NCBI GenBank assembly: GCA_049641805.1 | Contig: JBARNX010000062.1 | Span: 1 to 12,865, forward strand | From: UBA5738 sp049641805 | GTDB taxonomy: Bacteria; Patescibacteriota; Minisyncoccia; Minisyncoccales; UBA5738 | Length of the DNA stretch: 12,865 nt | Direction of reading: 5' to 3' | In this document: piece by piece, positions 11,651-12,865 of the stretch | Position numbering within the stretch: the stretch's first letter is position 1 | Layout: every line of letters starts with the position of its first letter | Position numbers and translations under genes: made by a program | Notes under the pieces: model-generated | The model's database searches: none | Told to the model about the DNA's origin: nothing | What the model saw: the letters and a program-made list of their open reading frames with translations, nothing else

Positions 11651-12865
11651 ATGAAAACAACGAAATTATTCAAAGTTTTATTTATAACATTTTTTTCAAT
11701 TTATTTTTTGAAATATGCGCCGGTTTATGCCGATACCAATATAAAAACATTGGATTTGACCGCCAAGACCACAGTTAAAGATCCTTACTGTAAGGGAGTG
11801 GTTTATTCGTTTAATTTGCCCGCGGGCGGCGTAAATTTCCGCGGGATGTCGGGCTATGTATCGATGACGCCCACGGAACCGATATTTACCCAAACATTGA
11901 TTTGGGCGGCAAATCTTCCCAATGGGGATTGCCCTCCCAGTGGGTCGCTCCTTAATCGCGAGGATGGATCGACAATTTACCCGCAAACAGATGGAGCGCC
12001 ATGGTTTGCGGCATATATTCTTAAAAATTCTGAAAATAAATATGTCCGGCTTAATACGGATTTTATGCTTCCGAAGCCGATTCCGATGAAGGGTTGCGTT
12101 ATTGTTATCGTCGGTGGTTGTGGCGCGGTTGCAACCGAAATTACATCGGAAAGCCATATGAAAATGCTGTATGACACCGAACCGTTTGACAAACTAAGCA
12201 AGCCTTCGCTTGTTCCGTTAAGCTATGAATATGGTTATGGCGGTGGAGGCGGCGCGTCCGGAGGGGCAAATTGCTCGGGAAGCCAATGTGCTTTTGCCAG
12301 CGTTTGGAAAGCGGATAAGGATTATGATTTGCATTTTTTTCATGGCGGTGTTGCCGGCGGTGGTTTTAGTCCCGTTGCGGATCCGCCGCAGGGGAATTGG
12401 GATGCTGATTTTGATTACTATCTTTATAAAAATTGCGATAATTTAAAGCAAGGCATCAACGGACCGTCCGATTATTACCGCGAAATTCCGGCAGATGCCA
12501 CGCCACTTTTTAACCTTCGCCAAAATGTAATCAATAATGCACCTCAAACATCGATAAAAGATAAAATATCCGGCTTTGGCGGCCAGGGCGATCTGCCTGT
12601 TGTGGGCGACTGGAACGGCGATGGCAAGACCGAGATCGGCAACTACAAAGGCAACGGCGTTTGGGTATTGGATTATGATGGTAGTTATGTTTGGGACGGC
12701 GCATCTGTTGATAAAATTTTTAGTTTTGGATCGTCAACCGATAAGCCCATCACCGGCGACTGGAACGGCGACGGCAAGACCGAGATCGGCAACTACAAAG
12801 GCAACGGGATGTTCGCTTTGGATCAAAACGGCAATGGCGCATGGGACGGCGCATCCGTTGACAAA
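11651..12865 (+). CDS. Secreted protein with FG-GAP-like repeats, 3'-truncated
   Basis: ATG 11651 opens a frame of 405 codons that reaches the window edge without a stop. It begins MKTTKLFKVLFITFFSIYFL and continues to VYADT, a typical signal peptide. Residues 30-300 are an unrecognised beta-rich region with a Gly-rich patch (YGYGGGGGASGGAN). From about residue 307, FG-GAP/integrin-like repeats begin: FGGQGDLPVVGDWNGDGKTE, then KGNGVWVLD and WDGASVDK, then a second unit of the same form. D-W-N-G-D-G-x-T-E is a calcium-loop-like motif. Such repeats build propellers in extracellular proteins. No ribosome binding site is visible in the 69-base gap upstream, which holds a TATAAT at 11603-11608 and no clear -35. 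More repeats probably lie beyond the window. Confidence 0.75.
   Translation, partial: MKTTKLFKVLFITFFSIYFLKYAPVYADTNIKTLDLTAKTTVKDPYCKGVVYSFNLPAGGVNFRGMSGYVSMTPTEPIFTQTLIWAANLPNGDCPPSGSLLNREDGSTIYPQTDGAPWFAAYILKNSENKYVRLNTDFMLPKPIPMKGCVIVIVGGCGAVATEITSESHMKMLYDTEPFDKLSKPSLVPLSYEYGYGGGGGASGGANCSGSQCAFASVWKADKDYDLHFFHGGVAGGGFSPVADPPQGNWDADFDYYLYKNCDNLKQGINGPSDYYREIPADATPLFNLRQNVINNAPQTSIKDKISGFGGQGDLPVVGDWNGDGKTEIGNYKGNGVWVLDYDGSYVWDGASVDKIFSFGSSTDKPITGDWNGDGKTEIGNYKGNGMFALDQNGNGAWDGASVDK
12605..12807 (+). repeat. 53-base near-identical coding repeat, period 150
   Basis: 12605-12657 and 12755-12807 differ at one base (GAT versus GAC). They encode GDWNGDGKTEIGNYKGNG. The period of 50 codons equals one FG-GAP-like unit. 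Confidence 0.85.

Overview
The window looks like accessory DNA from a Candidate Phyla Radiation (Patescibacteria, probably Parcubacteria-like) genome. The reasons are a minimal 79-residue GIY-YIG nuclease, secreted proteins with repeated GYAWGENAGWI units, an NBR1-type Ig domain protein with a Gly linker and a helical tail, FG-GAP-like repeats, and few Shine-Dalgarno sequences. The assignment is inference from family resemblance recalled from memory; there is no rRNA or housekeeping marker here. Every gene I can support is on the + strand.

Layout. (1) 1-341: the end of a small membrane protein. (2) 478-1609: a PD-(D/E)XK nuclease-like gene, an unannotated SEC-C zinc-knuckle micro-ORF and a Cys-rich protein with a possible treble clef. 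(3) 1610-1996: noncoding or decayed DNA with nested inverted repeats. (4) 1997-2487: a GIY-YIG nuclease, a hairpin repeat and a small AbrB/MazE-like regulator. (5) 2643-5543: a tightly overlapping three-gene operon that I recognise as an ABC-three-component (ABC-3C) conflict system: SMEK plus C-terminal-domain protein, middle component and DUF2326 ABC ATPase. (6) 5764-8174: two GC-richer genes for exported or membrane-anchored surface proteins, overlapping by one base and closed by a strong terminator. (7) 8301-9385: a hairpin repeat, a strong promoter and ribosome binding site, and a Panacea/SocA-like antitoxin gene with a one-base-spaced candidate toxin gene. (8) 9502-9725: a third hairpin copy followed by a truncated AbrB gene, a terminator and the severed C-terminus of a surface protein. 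(9) 9722-12865: two more secreted proteins, the last one cut by the window edge.

How it fits together. The AT-rich parts (1-5760 and 8300-9550) carry defence or toxin-antitoxin type genes. The GC-richer parts carry exported surface proteins. The main non-gene signal is a roughly 64-bp imperfect palindrome present three times: before the AbrB gene, before the antitoxin gene, and before the AbrB remnant. Copy 2 is complete with 9-bp terminal inverted repeats. The two base changes between copies 1 and 2 inside the stem turn wobble pairs into Watson-Crick pairs. The noncoding copies are better conserved than the coding sequence they precede. This suggests a structured, possibly mobile or AbrB-bound element that links the AbrB and toxin-antitoxin modules.
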